A stretch of DNA of 64,000 nucleotides, from NCBI GenBank assembly GCA_964016985.1, contig OZ024823.1, positions 41,512,264 through 41,576,263 on the forward strand. Direction: 5' to 3'. How positions within the stretch are numbered: position 1 is the first letter of the stretch; every line of letters begins with the position of its first letter. The notes beneath the pieces are model-generated. The model saw only the letters and a list, made by a program, of their open reading frames with translations. It was not told where the DNA came from and ran no database searches. The DNA comes from Anodontia alba (lineage: Eukaryota; Mollusca; Bivalvia; Lucinida; Lucinidae). The position numbers were made by a program, and so were the translations under genes. Of the stretch, positions 21,309-32,086 are shown in pieces.

Positions 21309-22013
21309 TTTAACCCTTAAAGTGCCATGCAAGCTCCCCATACTTCACCACAATGTACATTATATTTCATTTCCTTTGGGATCATTTGGCCCATGGTAGT
21401 ATCTTTGAAAATGGAGTTCTGCTCATGTATACGCTAGAGGGCATAAGCAGTGTTGCAAACTTCATACTTGCTTATTAGGAGTCAACAAAACCGTGACTTC
21501 CATTTTCTAATCTGTAATGTGTTCTTGGTTTCCAAAGGCAATCTTTTTGACGTTTATTTTACTATACTGCAGCTAGTGCTAGTGCCATGTGGTGGCAGTA
21601 GAACGTCTCCCCATACTTCACCATAGTGCAGATTATATTTCATATCCTTTGGGATCATTGAGCCTATTGTGGTATCATTGAAAAATCGAGTTCTGCTCAT
21701 GTATACACTAGAGGGCATAAGCAGTGTTGCAAACTCCATTACTGCTTTTGAAGTCTCAATAAAACCAAGACTCCAATTTTCTAATCTGTAATGTGTTCTT
21801 TGTTACCGAAGGCAATCTTTTTGACGTTTATATTATTGTAGCAGACAACACTCAAATATTTTTTTATCATTTTTCAGGAAAAAAAAGGCTTGACATCATT
21901 CCATATTGAGTTGTCTGCCCAGCAGATGACACATGAATGACATGCCTTATTTTCTCAGAAAATTATTAAAAATTGTTGTCTGCTGCAGTTTGAATGGCAC
22001 TTCAAGGCTTAAC
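21309..22013. mobile_element. MITE-G2 carrying ~500 bp of 277-bp-type tandem repeat
   Basis: The left end TTAACCCTTAAAGTGCCATG and right end GGCACTTCAAGGCTTAA belong to MITE-G2. Between about 21330 and 21836 lie two units of the tandem repeat also found at 35505-37580 (GTGTTCTTGGTTTCCAAAGG, TCTCCCCATACTTCACCA, CACTAGAGGGCATAAGCAG). The MITE body resumes at GTAGCAGACAACACTC. Confidence 0.6.
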
Positions 22014-22054
22014 TAACACTGTTGTTGAATATTTGAAACTACCAACTTGAGTTG

Positions 22055-22334
22055 TTGGCCTAGGTGCTCAGTTCGATGCGTGTTCGACTGGTGATCAGGA
22101 GGTTGCAGGTTAGAACCCCATTGGGTCGGCAAGAGTCTTTCTTTGAGATTTGATCAGGAAATATTTTCTATGGTCATTCTCTCCCTTCCACAGATTCAAA
22201 TGGGGCAGTTGTGAGTTTCTGGCAAAGAATGTGCACAACACTGGTTAACCACTTAGTGTGTGGTTAGGTAAACTGACTGCGCTCGACATGAACCCACTGG
22301 GTTGACTGGGCTTGAAAACCTCAACACAAACAAA
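22055..22334 (+). mobile_element. SINE-A, sense copy with 14 bp target-site duplication
   Basis: A diverged copy (GGCCTAGGTGCTCAGTTCG head, GATTCAAATGGGGCAGTTGT body, GAAAACCTCAACACAAACAA tail). ACCAACTTGAGTTG is repeated exactly at 22041-22054 and 22335-22348. Confidence 0.88.
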
Positions 22335-22371
22335 ACCAACTTGAGTTGATTTTTTCCCTTACATGTTTAAA

Positions 22372-22562
22372 CCTGAAAACACTGTAGCAGATGACAGTCT
22401 AAGTTTCTTTTAATTGTATTTAAGAGAAAATGATGCATGGCATTTCATGTGAATTATGATGATTCACATGAAATGTCAAGCATTATTTCCACTGAAAAAT
22501 ATTTAAAAAACAAATTCAAATGTTGTTCACTGCATTTGTATTTGAGGCCTTAAGGGTTAATC
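22372..22562. mobile_element. MITE-G2, diverged copy
   Basis: CACTGTAGCAGATGACAGTC at the left, a central GAATTATGATGATTC palindrome, and GAGGCCTTAAGGGTTAA at the right. Confidence 0.6.
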
Positions 22563-22589
22563 ATCAGTGCATCAGTGTTTTTTGATAAG

Positions 22590-23480
22590 ATGGACAGCAT
22601 TGGCCATAATACAGGCATCCACTACCTCAATCACAAGGGCTGAACACTCAAGGAGATCCAAGAATACATGGTGGTCCCACTTGGGCTTGGTGAAGAAGCA
22701 TGCTGTTGAGTTTTGCAGGGAGAGTCTGAAAGACAAACCAACATCCAAGAAGACCAGTCACCATCACCATACAGGAGACCATTGGCATCATCATTGCAGA
22801 CATATGAGTAACACACACTGAGCATTACATTGCCAGAGCTAGACATTCCATGCAGTCATCTACAAGGTACGTCATGTCATTGGGTCCCAAAGCTCATTTG
22901 GCCCAATCAGAAACAGACTCAGCACAACAAGTGAAAATGTTGCTATTTTTGAGGCAGATCCCTGCAGTTTCATCTGACAATTTGTGAGCATAGATAAGAC
23001 CGGGTCCATCACTTCCAACCAGAGATGACAACCAATCAAAGCCATGGAAACATCAAGCTTTTCTGCTTCCCAAGAAAGCTAAGACAGTGACGTCTGCAGG
23101 TAGGTGATGGATGGCCTGCTCTATTACCCCAAAACAGAATCACACTATCACCAGAGCTGGAGCCTATTATACTGGAGCCTATCTCCTAAGACAAGAAAGA
23201 TGCTCTTCCACCAGGACAATGCTGCGACACTTATATCCTTAGTGATATGGCTGCTATCCAGACTGTGGATTCAAATCTGTTGAACACCCAACGAATTCTC
23301 TTTATGGCACCCTCAGATGATGATGTTATGAATGCTGTTGACCACTTCCTCAGGGCCAAAGGTGGTACCTTCTACACAAAAGAGATCCATCTGCTCTATG
23401 ACCACTGACTAAATAATTTAGGTGTTATTTTGTAGGCGGGGACTATGCTGAAAATGACTGTTTGATTTTCTTAAACTGAC
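22590..23480 (+). pseudogene. Mariner-family transposase relic
   Basis: Fragments in several frames give an ordered mariner-type transposase. An N-terminal MDSIGHNTGIHYLNHKG helix-turn-helix part starts at the ATG at 22590. A PTRDDNQSKPWKH segment follows near 23013, where the family has its first catalytic block. Next comes LLPKKAKTVTSAG near 23060, an HQDN-type block near 23213 (second catalytic Asp region), a CGFKSVEHP segment near 23260, and a C-terminal DDDVMNAVDHFLRAKGGTFY near 23315. Frameshifts and stops are frequent, so it is dead. No clear terminal inverted repeats were found. A second relic lies inverted at 26130-26925. Confidence 0.75.
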
Positions 23481-23519
23481 TGCTACTTATCAATCACCCT
23501 TTGTAAACCTGCAGCATTT

Positions 23520-23700
23520 TAACCTTTACCACTCTGTGGGTTAATGCAGCAGACTAGAAATAGGTGATACTTTTCTTATTTTTCCCCCAAAACAGGATTT
23601 TGACATTTTATACAAATGGTCTCCAATTTGCATGAAATCTATTCAAAGTGATCTCTGCTGAAAATTTTACCCAGAGTGCTAAGCATTAAGTAGTTTTGTC
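23520..23700. mobile_element. MITE-G1 copy
   Basis: TTTACCACTCTGTGGGTTAA at the left and TTTACCCAGAGTGCTAAGC at the right, around GATTTTGACATTTTATACAA. Confidence 0.6.
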
Positions 23701-24194
23701 CCAAAACTTGGAAACTATCAAGACTGAAAAATGCTCATACAGAATGCTTTCAGAATAAATACTAAATCTGTTTGTTAATACACCATTATAGCCATTTGTT
23801 TCAGGAAATATTCTTATGTTTGGTAAGGAGGTAAGAAATATTAAGTTTAGACTGAGTGATATTTTATTTACAGATCAAATTTCATTCATCCTGGATTGAA
23901 CTGTGCATTTACTATACAGTAAAGGTTTATTATGAGATCTGATGCAGTTTTTGATACAGAGATATATGAGCTATAACGATGCTGTTAATAAAATAGAATA
24001 AAAAATAAATAAAATAAATAAAAATAATATAAAACAAACAAAAAATAAATATAAATAAATAAAAACAGGCAATTTTGGATAAATGGAACTGCAAACCACC
24101 CTACTGTGAATCTAGCTGAAGTTTCTGTAGAAGTACACAGAGTAGATATTTCTGAGGCTTGTTTGGGGTTTTCAGGGTACAGGATTGTTGCTTC
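23701..24194. other. Unassigned; contains (TAAA)n-rich stretch
   Basis: At 23988-24065 there is an imperfect AATAAATAAAATAAATAAAA run. The minus ORF at 23985-24236 reads into it. I see no gene. Confidence 0.5.
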
Positions 24195-24450
24195 ATTAAC
24201 CCTTAAAGCAATAATCACAATTACAGCAGATGACAATTTGATTTTTGTTCTTATTTTTCAGAGAAAATAAGACTTGGCATTTCATACGAGTCTGCCCGGA
24301 AGAGGATTTACCTAGGCATATGATTCACATGAAATGTCAAGTCTTAGATAATTCACTGGCAATGTCATGTCTTATTGTCCCTAAAAAATAACAAAATCAA
24401 TTGTAGAATGTACTTGCTACAAATTTGCTTAGCATTTTAAGGATTAATTT
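24195..24450. mobile_element. MITE-G2 copy
   Basis: TTAACCCTTAAAGCAATAAT at the left and GCATTTTAAGGATTAA at the right, with CAGAGAAAATAAGACTTGGC inside. Confidence 0.65.
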
Positions 24451-24469
24451 AGGGAGACTGTGATATTTT

Positions 24470-24580
24470 GAATGTTAGGGATATGGGATATCTCAAATTT
24501 TGGGATATGGGATATCAAAATTTATTCAGGGATATTTGCAAAATCTAATTTCGGGATATGGGATATTTTGAGAAATCTGT
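24470..24580 (+). repeat. GGGATATGGGATAT short tandem repeat
   Basis: TTAGGGATATGGGATATCTC recurs three to four times with variable spacers, alternating GGGATAT and ATTTT elements. Confidence 0.7.
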
Positions 24581-24729
24581 TTTATGAGATGCTGGCATCC
24601 CCATCTACAAGCCTCATTTCTGTATGACAGGGACCATTTAAAGAAACCGGACACAGAAGCATTTATAGACTACATTTGTTTTTTTCATCCAGCAACTGCC
24701 TACAATGAATACTTATTATTAGGATTAAA

Positions 24730-25330
24730 GAATTATCAATTATGTTATTAAGTGCCATGCTGTTAATCCAGTGATTATTAGGCAATAAGCAGATTCTGGA
24801 TGAAATCATATAATTATCAATTTCAGGAGACTAAAGAGCAACATGTGGCATTCCATTTGGTTTTTCACCATTTCAAAGAAATGTCTTCAGTTCAATATCT
24901 CTAACCACATTAGAGATTTCCATATTTAAGATATAACAAAGAACTATCTCTAATACAGTTGAAGATATATGTAATGGAAATAGACATCTTTAATTGAATC
25001 AGATATTTCTAATTCAATTAATGATATCATTAAGATAACCTTATTATGAAGAAGTTTATTAAAGACATCTTTATTTACATAAAGATATCTACTTATGTAA
25101 AAATAAAGATATCTTCAATTCAATTAAAGTTACTTTATATTAAACTGATAGAACATTAAAAATACCCAAGTTAAATTAAAGATATCTCTATTTAAAATAA
25201 AGAGATCTTTAATTCAATCAGTCATAGCTTTTAACTATAGAACTTCTATTAAATGGGTGAAAAGCTAATTAGATGCCATACTTGCAATCTCAGTTAATGA
25301 GTAGCAATGAGAATTTCTATAACATGAACA
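24730..25330. repeat. AT-rich foldback region built of AAAGATATCTTTA-type palindromes
   Basis: The stretch is crowded with short palindromes such as AAAGATATCT, TTAAAGATATCTCT and AATTCAATTAATGATATC. Weakly similar outer arms (CATTCCATTTGGTTTTTCAC and its mirror near 25260) suggest one decayed foldback element. Confidence 0.4.
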
Positions 25331-25940
25331 AATGTTTTAAGAATGAAAATAAACTTTTTTTCAAAATCTGTGTTAAAAACCCTATCCTATTCATTGTACA
25401 GACTCTTGAAAACTTAACTAGATTCACACCAGTATCATCATGGTAAGCAATCCATCATACCAAACCTGTTTTTCAAAGAAATCAATATGACTATACCATT
25501 AGATACCTTAAAACTGACATTAAAAATCTACTTATTGGGAACAATACATTTACATGAAAATTTTATTTTGTTCTATGTGCATTCTACAGTGTAAAAATAG
25601 AGGACAAAAAGGGCAATGCCTAATCCCATGCCATGACACATATGCATGATATATATGTTGTCAAAAATTCTGAATAATAAAAAAAAATGAGAATGCAAAT
25701 TAAATGTTTTCTTCAAGAACCCTAAAATCACCTAAGTAAAGTAGTTGCTCACTCAAACTCAATCATTGTAAAACAAGTAGCCATGAGGTAAAATTTGAAT
25801 TTAGTATACTGTTTTTCTGATTAGTAGGAAGACTTTTTTTCTGCATTAATTGACCAATAATATTTGGACATCTTAACTCTTACTATAAGTGCCTTAAAAT
25901 TTCAACATCCATCTTATTACCTCTTCATATGTCTAAATAC
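25331..25940. other. No feature recognised
   Basis: AT-rich, without ORFs above background, visible repeats or splice-site-bordered segments. Confidence 0.4.
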
Positions 25941-26055
25941 TGTTGGCTAGATGAGTGGCATGCAAAGCAGATCCTGATCAGATCCGACATTCTGTAGCAT
26001 CTGATCTGGTTCAAAACTGTTTGCACATGCCTGTCTGTCCCTACTTAGTGTTATA
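25941..26055. repeat. GCAAACAGTG-type hairpin copy
   Basis: GCAAAGCAGATCCTGATCAG faces CATCTGATCTGGTTC with AAACTGTTTGC, followed by CATGCCTGTCTGTCCC, the common right flank of this hairpin family. Confidence 0.55.
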
Positions 26056-26129
26056 TGTTATATTTCCTCTTCTGTGAGTGTGCTCCAAGAGCACTTGGTG
26101 GTAATTTTAGAAAAGCAAACAATCATTTT

Positions 26130-26925
26130 CCAAAGAACAACACAGTCCCCATATTCATTAACACATTTAGAGCAGTAGTCATGAAGCAGAAGCATACCTT
26201 TAATGTAGAAGGCACCATTTTGGGCCCTCAGGATGTGGTCTACATCATTTATAACTTCATCAGAAATGGTGTTTAACAAGCTGGAATCCATCTAGTAGCC
26301 ATGCTTGGATGTTGCTATGGATGTTTTTCTGGCTGAAGAACACCTTTCTTGTCAATGGAGGCTCTGGTGGTAGTGTGACCCTTTTTAGGTAGTCCAATAG
26401 CAGTACTCCTTTTGCATCCTATAAAATGTAGGCCATCACCTTGCAAGCAGACATCACTGTCTTAGCTTTCTTGGAAGGCAGAGAACCTTTCCGCAGCTCT
26501 GACTTCATCTCTGGTTGGAAGTGATTGACCCGTTTCATCTGTGGTTATGAATTGCCAGAGAAAACTAAACTGTCATTTTCCCTTGACAAGTTATGTTGAA
26601 CCCATTTCTGATCGGGTCCAAGAAGCGTAGAGACCCAACAGCCAACACCTGACAATGTAATGATTTGTACTCTTCTGTCTACAATGATACAGCAAGAACC
26701 TTGGCAATGGTCTTTTGTGTGGTAATGGTAACTGGCCTTCCCAGATGGCTTCCAGAATCTCTTTGCAACATTTAAAATCAGCAGCCCATCTTTTCACCAT
26801 GCTTTGCATGAAGGATATCCTCCTCCCCTGCTGTGACCATCATGTCCTCCTCAATCTCATTGAGTGTTGAGCCTTTGTGATTGAGGCAGAAAATGACTGT
26901 ACAATGGCTGAAGTTGTCTACTTTA
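26130..26925 (-). pseudogene. Second mariner-family transposase relic, inverted
   Basis: Reading leftward, the order is a start region with CLNHKGSTLNEIEEDM, then SMVKRWAADFKCC near 26800. Next are a TTDET block near 26560 (first catalytic Asp), LPSKKAKTVMSA near 26480, and SDEVINDVDHILRAQNGAFY near 26230. The last block is NEYGDC near 26150. It is colinear with the relic at 22590 and in the opposite orientation. Many stops and shifts. A SINE-A lies directly upstream of its start. Confidence 0.75.
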
Positions 26926-26938
26926 TCAGAAACCATTG

Positions 26939-27240
26939 ATTTGTGTTGAGGTTTATGGCCCAGTCAACCCAATGGGGTCATGTCGAGCGCGGTCAGTTTA
27001 TCTAACCACACTTTTACTAGACAGGCTTAGTCCTCTAAGCCGTTAACCAGTATTGTGCACATTCTTTTACCAGAAACTGACAACTGCCCTTCTTGAATCA
27101 GTGGAAGGGAGAGAATGACCACAGAAAATATTTCTTGATAAAATCTCCATGAAAGAATGCTGCCGACCTGGTGGGGGTCGAACCTGCAACTGTCTGATCA
27201 CCAGTTGGACATCCACTCCACTGGTGATCAGGAGGTTAAG
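26939..27240 (-). mobile_element. SINE-A, head rearranged
   Basis: Tail and body are good (TTGTGTTGAGGTTTATGGCC, GTCATGTCGAGCGCGG), but the tRNA-like head is altered after the CGAACCTGCAAC B-box region. CACTGGTGATCAGGAGGTTA is added at the right. Confidence 0.75.
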
Positions 27241-27344
27241 GGTCCAACTAATGATCAATTTTTAATTACCATAAGTACAACAGATAAAAACTAAAATTAG
27301 TAGCTTTAAACATTCTGTCTCTAGGTAATCTGTGGAAATATTTC

Positions 27345-27470
27345 TGCCTTACCATTCAGCTCCTCCATGATAATGTGCTGTAGGTACTCATTTGAAGAGC
27401 CTTGCTGAGGCACATCTAATGAGTACCACAATGTATGTTGTCTTGGAAAACTAAGAAAATATAAACTTTC
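27345..27470. mobile_element. MITE-F hairpin copy, diverged
   Basis: CTGTAGGTACTCATTTGAAG faces CATCTAATGAGTACCACAAT. Confidence 0.6.
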
Positions 27471-27504
27471 TGTTTGAAAAACAGGACATCTTGTCTGGAG
27501 CTAT

Positions 27505-27760
27505 GCTGGACTTATTAACACTTAGCACTCTGGGTAAAATTTTCAGCAGATGACAGTTTGAAATATTTTTTTTATTGTTTGAAGAAAACAGGATTTGACA
27601 TTTCATATAAATTGTCTTCAATTTGACATTTCATACAGCTTGTCTTCATTAGTGACAGTTAGTATGAAATGTCAAATCCTGTTTTCTGGGAAAAGTAAGG
27701 AAAATATCATCAATTTGTCGTCTGCTAAAATATGCTCATTGCACTGTAAGTGTTAAGGTG
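27505..27760. mobile_element. MITE-G1, full copy
   Basis: TTAACACTTAGCACTCTGGG at the left and GCACTGTAAGTGTTAA at the right are inverted. GGATTTGACATTTCATATAA faces TATGAAATGTCAAATCCTG. Confidence 0.75.
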
Positions 27761-27909
27761 AATGGATACGCCTGAAAAAATGCCTCTATTTTTTTAAATG
27801 GAGACTAATTTTAAGACAGGAAGTTGCCTCCCAAACATATGAAACCTTTAAAACAATTGAGATCATGTTAAGGGCAAGAATTTGCTTAATCTGGTAGCAT
27901 AGTTTTCCT

Positions 27910-28225
27910 TTAACCCTTAAACTGCCAATCACAACAATTATCGTCTGCTTTGGCATCTGCTTGTGATTTTAAAAATCATTTTTGCAAACAGTGTGGACCT
28001 AGATCAGGCTGTGCAGATATTCAGGCAGATCGGGAGCTTACTTGTTGTTTGTTTGCCTATACCCTTACTATCATGTCAATGCATTTTTAGCCCATTGTAG
28101 TCGGGAGACCAATAAAAGGGTAAACAGTGTAGACCCTGATCAGATGCTGCATTCACTGATCAGGGCCTACACTAATTTCTCAGGCTTGTCTGTCCCAAAC
28201 TTAGGGTAATTATGGTACAGAGCCT
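27910..28225. repeat. Run of MITE fragments
   Basis: A MITE-G2 left end (TTAACCCTTAAACTGCCAAT, 27911) breaks off into a GCAAACAGTGTGGACC fragment. From 28089 a MITE-E left part (CCCATTGTAGTCGGGAGACC) joins a TAAACAGTGTAGACCCTGAT hairpin ending CAGGCTTGTCTGTCCC. The junctions look like deletions or template switches. Confidence 0.5.
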
Positions 28226-28249
28226 TAATACATCCACAGTCACACTGCA

Positions 28250-28460
28250 GAAATTAACTCTCCACTCTCTGGGCTAATTCAGCAGATGGCGAATCAGTGA
28301 TACCATATTTTCCTCAGAAAAGTTGATTTGACATTTCATGCAAAGATCTTTGGAGACAATTAACAAAAAAATGTCAAATCCCGTTTCCTAGAAAAATAAG
28401 AAAACTATTTCAAAATGTTGTCTGCTGGATTTTTACCCAGAGTACTAAGCATTCTTGGTT
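28250..28460. mobile_element. MITE-G1 copy
   Basis: CTCTCCACTCTCTGGGCTAA at the left and TTTACCCAGAGTACTAAGC at the right, around TTGATTTGACATTTCATGC. Confidence 0.6.
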
Positions 28461-28684
28461 AACATCCATAAACAATGACTTCCATCTTGTATCTGAACTG
28501 GATTTATAGGAAGAGCTTGATCATAATCCTTGAATTGCCATCCAAAACAACGTAGCAAGCAGTGGAACCTGAAATAATATAATACACTGAAAAGCTACAA
28601 ACTAAATTACTTCTACGACAGGGACCAGCTGTTCAAAACCTCTTTAGTTTCACATGAGCTCTTGGTATTACACACAGCTTCAGA

Positions 28685-28814
28685 TAAGAGGGGGTATCCA
28701 CATGATATTTTTCTCATTTCTTCATGGAAACATGATTTTGGTACTCATTAGAAGTGCCTCAGTGAGCTAGGCCCTTCTAGTGAGTACACACAACATGTTT
28801 TCCTGGAGAAATAA
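28685..28814. mobile_element. MITE-F hairpin copy
   Basis: TTTTGGTACTCATTAGAAG faces CTTCTAGTGAGTACACACAA. The pearl-like element begins immediately after its right arm. Confidence 0.65.
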
Positions 28815-30853
28815 GAACAAGAGGCCCATGGGCCACGATTTGCTCACCTGAGTAAAACAGCCATTGCATATCTGCAGATGCCATACAACTTTTTTCCAGT
28901 ATTGGCACATTTTCCCCATACAAGAGTATGGGGCTGCAAATTTGACCTTGCCACAGAAAGGTCATCCTAGGATTATCATTTGACTAAACTTGGTAGACCT
29001 TAAGTCTCTGATGCTATATACCAAGATTCAGCCTTGAAGTTTTCTTGGTTCTGGAGAAGCCTTTTAGACATTTTTTGACATATAAGCATGGCGGCCACCT
29101 TGTTTAATGATGCAGAACTGTTTGAACAAATTGATAATATGCCTTCGACAGAAGGCCCAAAGTGTAATCTATTGAAAATTGGTCAAGCTGTTTCAGAGAA
29201 GATGACATTTAAAGATTACAAGATTTTATACATGTATACAGTTTAGGGCAAGGGCAGATAACCCAGGAGGACAAAATTTTGATTGTAACTAAAAGGGTTT
29301 GCTACTTTGAACATACGTTGTAAATTTCAGCCAGTGGTCTTCAGCACATTTTCAGAAAATGATTTTTCAACATTTTCTTCATACAAATGTATGGGGATGC
29401 AGATTTGACTTTACCACAGAAAGGTCTAACATCAACCTAGAATCATCATTTGAATCAACTTGGCAGATCTTAAGCCCCTGATGCTGTATACCAAGATTCA
29501 GCACTGAAGATTTCATGGTTCTGGAAAAGAAGATTTTCAAGTGTTTTTACCATATAAGGGCATGGTGGACAGCTTCTTTAATGATGCAGAACTGTTTGAA
29601 CAAACTGATAATACCCCTTTGACAGAAAGCCCAATGTGAAATCTGGTGAAACTGGTGATGCTATTTCAGAGAAGAAGACCTTTAAAGATTATGACGTTTT
29701 ATACAATCATGTATATAGACCAAAGGCAAGGGCAGATAACCATGGGGGACAAAATTTTGATGGTAACTTAAAGGGTTTGTTACTTAGTAACAACTAGCAG
29801 ATAACCCATGGGGACAAAACTTTAGTTGTAACTAAAAGTGTTTGCTACTTTGATCATATATTGTAAGTTTCAGCCATTGGTCTTTAATACATTTTGAGAA
29901 ACTGAATTTTCAATATTTTCCCCATACAAATGCATAGGGATGCAAATTTGACCTTGCCTTAAAAAGGTCAAATGTCAACCCAGGGTCATCAGTTGAACAA
30001 CCTTGATGACCTTGAGTCCCCAATGCTCTGTAACAAGATTCAGCCTTGAAGCTTTCTTCATTCTGGAGAAGAAGATTTTTAAGTGTTTTTTTACCATATA
30101 TGAGTATAGCGGCCATCTTCTATCATGATGCAGAACCATTTGAACAAATTCATAATATGCCTTCGACAGAAGACCAAGTGTGAAATCAGGTGAAAATTGG
30201 TCAAGCTGTTTCAGAGAAGAAGACATTTAAAGATTATGATATCTTATACATGTATATAGCCCAGGGGTATGGGTAGATAATCCAGGTGGACAAAATTTTG
30301 ATTGTAACTTAAAGGGGTTTGCTACTTAATAACAACTAGCAGATAACCCCAGGGACAAAATTTTTGTTGTAACTAAAAGTGTTTGCTACAATGATCATAC
30401 ATTGTAAGTTTCAGCCATTCATCTTTCATACATAATGAGAAACTGAATTTTTAATATTTTACCCATACAAATGCATAGGGATGCAAATTTGACCTTGCCG
30501 TAAAAAGGCCAAATGTCAACCTAAAGTCATCATTTGAATAAACTTGGTAGACCTTGAGTCCCTAATGTTATATACTAATATTCAGCCTTGAAGCTTTCTT
30601 AGTTCTGTAAAAGAATATTTTTAAGTGTTTTTAACATACGGGCATGGCAGCCATCTTGATTTATGGACTGAGACCATTTGTACAAATTTTCAATCCCCCA
30701 TCAACAGAAGGCTCCAGGAGAAATTTGAAGGAAATTGGCCAAGGGGTTTCAGAGGAGAAGCTGTTCAAAAGTGTGGATGAAGGGACGACAGACGGATGGA
30801 TGAAGAGTGATCACAATAGCTCATCCTGAGCCTTCAGCTCAGGTGAGCTAAAA
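28815..30853 (+). mobile_element. Pearl-like element with ~540 bp core units
   Basis: The left end is CAAGAGGCCCATGGGCC followed by TTTGCTCACCTGAG, close to the left end at 9718. Core units begin near 28941, 29407, 29949 and 30490 with GACCTTGCCACAGAAAGGTC or variants. Each includes ACCAAGATTCAGCCTTGAAG and TTTGAACAAATTGATAATATG. The end has GACGACAGACGGATGGATG, then GAGTGATCACAATAGCTCA and CTTCAGCTCAGGTGAGCTAA, identical in plan to the 9.7 and 13.1 kb elements although the core is unrelated. Short ORFs inside are not conserved between units. Confidence 0.75.
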
Positions 30854-31104
30854 ATATCAGGGCCCATTTGTTTGACACTAACAATGTTGTTAGTTAACAT
30901 ATCGTTAAAACTTTGATTTTTAAATATGGCATATATGCTAATACTTTTGCTGAAAAAATGTTGAGTAGCTTTTGCATTTGCAAAAGCTACTCACATTTTT
31001 TCAGCAAAAATATCTGTGAATTAGATATTGTACTTAATAGAATAGTTAATATTTTGACTAACGAGTTCATTAAGCTAACGACATTTTGAACAACTGGGCC
31101 CAGT
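30854..31104. mobile_element. MITE-H palindrome copy
   Basis: CAGGGCCCATTTGTTTGAC at the left and TTTTGAACAACTGGGCCC at the right. The centre GTTGAGTAGCTTTTGCATT runs into GCAAAAGCTACTCACATT. Confidence 0.75.
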
Positions 31105-31144
31105 ATTTTTCAATAATTTGAAAAAAGTGCCTTATCTGGAGCTA

Positions 31145-31405
31145 TGTTAACACTTTACATGCTGGCTAAAATTTCCAAAAGACGACATCTTTTCCAGTTA
31201 ACATTTCATACAAAAATTTAAATTTCAAATCCTGTTTTCTAGGAAAAATAAGAAAACTTTCAACAGTTTGTCATCTGCTGAATCTGCCAAAAGACTAGTA
31301 AAGATAAGTAAGTTTAGCATCCTGGGTAAGTATTTCAGCAGAATGACATTTTGAAATTTTTTTTTCTTACTTTAAACAGAATATAGGACGTGAAATTAAA
31401 TTCTC
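31145..31405. mobile_element. Two MITE-G1 fragments in a row
   Basis: First TTAACACTTTACATGCTGGC to about 31305, then a second partial left end AGCATCCTGGGTAAGTATTT. Both lack complete right arms. Confidence 0.5.
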
Positions 31406-31649
31406 TTTGTTTCATTCAGGTAAAAATTACGTAACTTTCAACAATTACAATAGTGTCTGGATGTGGCAGGGAGCTTGATGCTCACTTTTAGAGTGCCTCC
31501 TCACTGAAATATCATGCCCAGACACATGGCATGATATTTTGCCCAGTTACATTATACCAACACCAGACTGGCCAGTTCTCTACCTCTAGTTTCTTAACAC
31601 TGAGCACTAAGTGAAAGAGTGCAGTAGTATTATTTTTAAAGTTTTTGGT

Positions 31650-31951
31650 TTGTGTTGAGGTTCTACGGCCCAGTCAACCCAATGGGGTCATGTCGAGCGC
31701 AGTCAGTTTACCTAACCACACGTTTACTGGGCAGGCTTAGTCCTCTAAGTGGTTAACCAGTATTGTACACATTCTTTCGCCACAAACTGACAACTGCCCT
31801 TCTTGAATCAGTGGAAGGGAGAGAATGACCGTAGAAAATATTTCATGATCAATCTCCACGAAAGAATGTTGCCAAACTCGGCGGGGGTTGAACCCGCGAC
31901 CTCCTGGTCTCCAGTCGGATGGCACATCCAATTGAGCCACCGAGGCCAGCC
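31650..31951 (-). mobile_element. SINE-A with 19 bp target-site duplication
   Basis: Near-consensus minus-strand copy. TATTTTTAAAGTTTTTGGT at 31631-31649 matches 31952-31970 with one difference, giving an unusually long target-site duplication. Confidence 0.9.
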
Positions 31952-31970
31952 TATTTTTAAAGTCTTTGGT

Positions 31971-32045
31971 ATGACTCGACCAGGGATGGAACCCACAACC
32001 TTCTGCTCACAAAGCAGGTGCTCTACCAACTGCCGGTAAAATGTC
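31971..32045 (-). repeat. tRNA-like SINE head remnant
   Basis: On the minus strand, GGCAGTTGGTAGAGCACCTG resembles an A-box arm, CTTTGTGAGCAGAAGG an anticodon arm, and GGGTTCCATCCCTGG a B-box arm. It lies between two SINE-A copies. No acceptor-stem pairing is convincing, so I treat it as a SINE relic rather than a tRNA gene. Confidence 0.5.
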
Positions 32046-32086
32046 AACTGGTTGGTTACTTTTGAGTTCAATGGCCCAGTCAATAC

